Shown here one piece after another: positions 63,101-64,000 of a DNA stretch of 64,000 nt. The position numbers and the translations under genes were made by a program. The DNA is taken from contig NC_133665.1 of the NCBI RefSeq assembly GCF_037893015.1, positions 20,807,207 through 20,871,206 on the forward strand. Reading direction: 5' to 3'. This DNA is from Macrotis lagotis. Its lineage: Eukaryota > Chordata > Mammalia > Peramelemorphia > Peramelidae. Numbering within the stretch: the stretch's first letter is position 1; every line of letters starts with the position of its first letter. The notes under the pieces were generated by a model that ran no database searches, was not told the DNA's origin, and worked only from the letters and a program-made list of their open reading frames with translations.

Positions 63101-64000
63101 AGTCTTAGGAAGTTGCCTGTGGCACTAAAAGATTAAATGATTTGCCCAAGGTCACACACAGGTATTAGTGGCATACCTTGAACAAGTCATGGTGTTTCAC
63201 ATGCCTTTTAAAAAGAGAATGTGTGTGTGTTCATAGAGTAAATAGACAAATATTTTTAAAAATGGAAGGAAACATATAGAGAGTAACTGATTAAATTATT
63301 ATTGGATAATTGTTTTTATAGATATATTATAGTTTAATATGTTTTAAATTCAATAGTTTTAAAAACTGATTTGGCTTTGTTTCAAATTCATATAAATGAC
63401 AATTTTTCAAACCTCTTTAAATTCTAATAAGTTATTTGCATCAAACAGGTGTCAGCTGAGTTCTCTTGGTAATTTGATCCAAGGATAGCAGAGTTAGTTA
63501 AAGGCCTTTGAGTCACTTTATAAGCATGGTAACTCTCCTAATATCCACAGCAAAGGTGATTGTAGCTTATGATGGGGTCCTGATGACATTGTTGGGGAGT
63601 GGCTGTCTTCACTTTCCTTTCCATTTATTATGTGCAGGGAATTCTCTGGTTAAGGATGACTATAGAGCTGCAGAACTTTAGATGAACAGATTGGAAGATA
63701 TGAAATAAGCTTAGATGGGGGAAACTCCAAACTTCTGGAAAATGTGGGACATTAACAGACAAATTCTGCCTCTTGCCATTCAGACCACAGAAAAAGCATT
63801 AAAATAGTGGTAGGGGATAGAGGAGAAATATGTGCCCACAATACTCTATGCTACCATTTGCAGGCTTGAGCAAGGAATATATTTTGCCTATAGTAGATCA
63901 CATTCACAATGTACTTTGTTCATAGTCACTCATTAGGGCAGACAGAGAAGTAGATTATCTCCATTTTAATTTTTTTTGTCTGAACCTGTAATTTCTTTGG

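Larger units (their letters stand above)
61602..64000 (-). other. MUSK: MUSK intron continuing out of the window
   Basis: No further Frizzled exon is visible, so this is intron. It has a MIR-type SINE at 62,228-62,402 (accctggttttggagtctga, then ttatctgtaaaatggggttg) and a MAR1-type SINE, reverse, at 62,875-63,100. The rest is unassigned. Confidence 0.75.

Noticed and set aside
61602..64000. Possible further Frizzled exons of MUSK
   Set aside because: I scanned the minus strand for the expected cysteine pattern and splice sites and found none. The preceding exon must lie beyond the window.

Overview
The window is marsupial nuclear DNA carrying the 3' (C-terminal) two thirds of one gene, MUSK (muscle-specific receptor tyrosine kinase), on the minus strand. 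The marsupial call rests on the repeats. There are about twenty copies of the tRNA-derived SINE that starts with gggcagctaggtggcgcagtgg and ends in ttgccttgcaaaaa. There are also MAR1-type SINEs, and three Half-L1 (HAL1) retrotransposons that have an L1-like ORF1 and no visible ORF2. I cannot name the species; a dasyurid or didelphid would fit. Repeat family names are given from memory.

Layout. Positions 1-29,463 lie downstream of the gene and hold only repeats, simple-sequence tracts and unassigned AT-rich DNA. Main items there are a CR1/L3 remnant (3.0-3.7 kb), an old reverse L1/HAL1 block (4.3-6.9 kb), an L2 end (7.3-7.9 kb), a 5'-truncated L1 with its target duplication (15.1-17.7 kb), a palindromic mariner-type MITE (19.1 kb) and a reverse L1 (22.2-23.3 kb). 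Positions 29,464-61,601 hold eight MUSK exons: the end of the Frizzled-like cysteine-rich domain (61.4-61.6 kb), a 24-nt microexon (60.56 kb), two exons forming a complete kringle domain (45.64-45.73 and 45.04-45.20 kb), the stalk/transmembrane exon (43.88-44.07 kb), the juxtamembrane/glycine-loop exon (42.70-42.89 kb), the ATP-lysine exon (39.93-40.08 kb) and the large kinase exon with the stop (29.46-30.15 kb). All seven introns are GT-AG and all phases agree, giving 1,666 nt of open frame. The signal peptide, Ig domains and first part of the Frizzled domain must lie beyond position 64,000.

Two points stand out. First, the gene keeps an intact six-cysteine kringle between the Frizzled domain and the membrane. 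Torpedo, frog and chicken MuSK have one; human and rodent MuSK do not. The two kringle exons together are 249 nt with phase 1 at both ends, so they could be skipped or lost without breaking the frame. Second, the 14.8-kb intron between microexon and kringle holds a nested insertion series with target duplications at three levels: a hAT transposon, a HAL1 inside it, a second HAL1 inside that, and three SINEs inside the second HAL1. Those SINEs look biased towards A-to-G differences.

I found no second host gene, no RNA gene other than tRNA-derived SINEs, and no CRISPR array.
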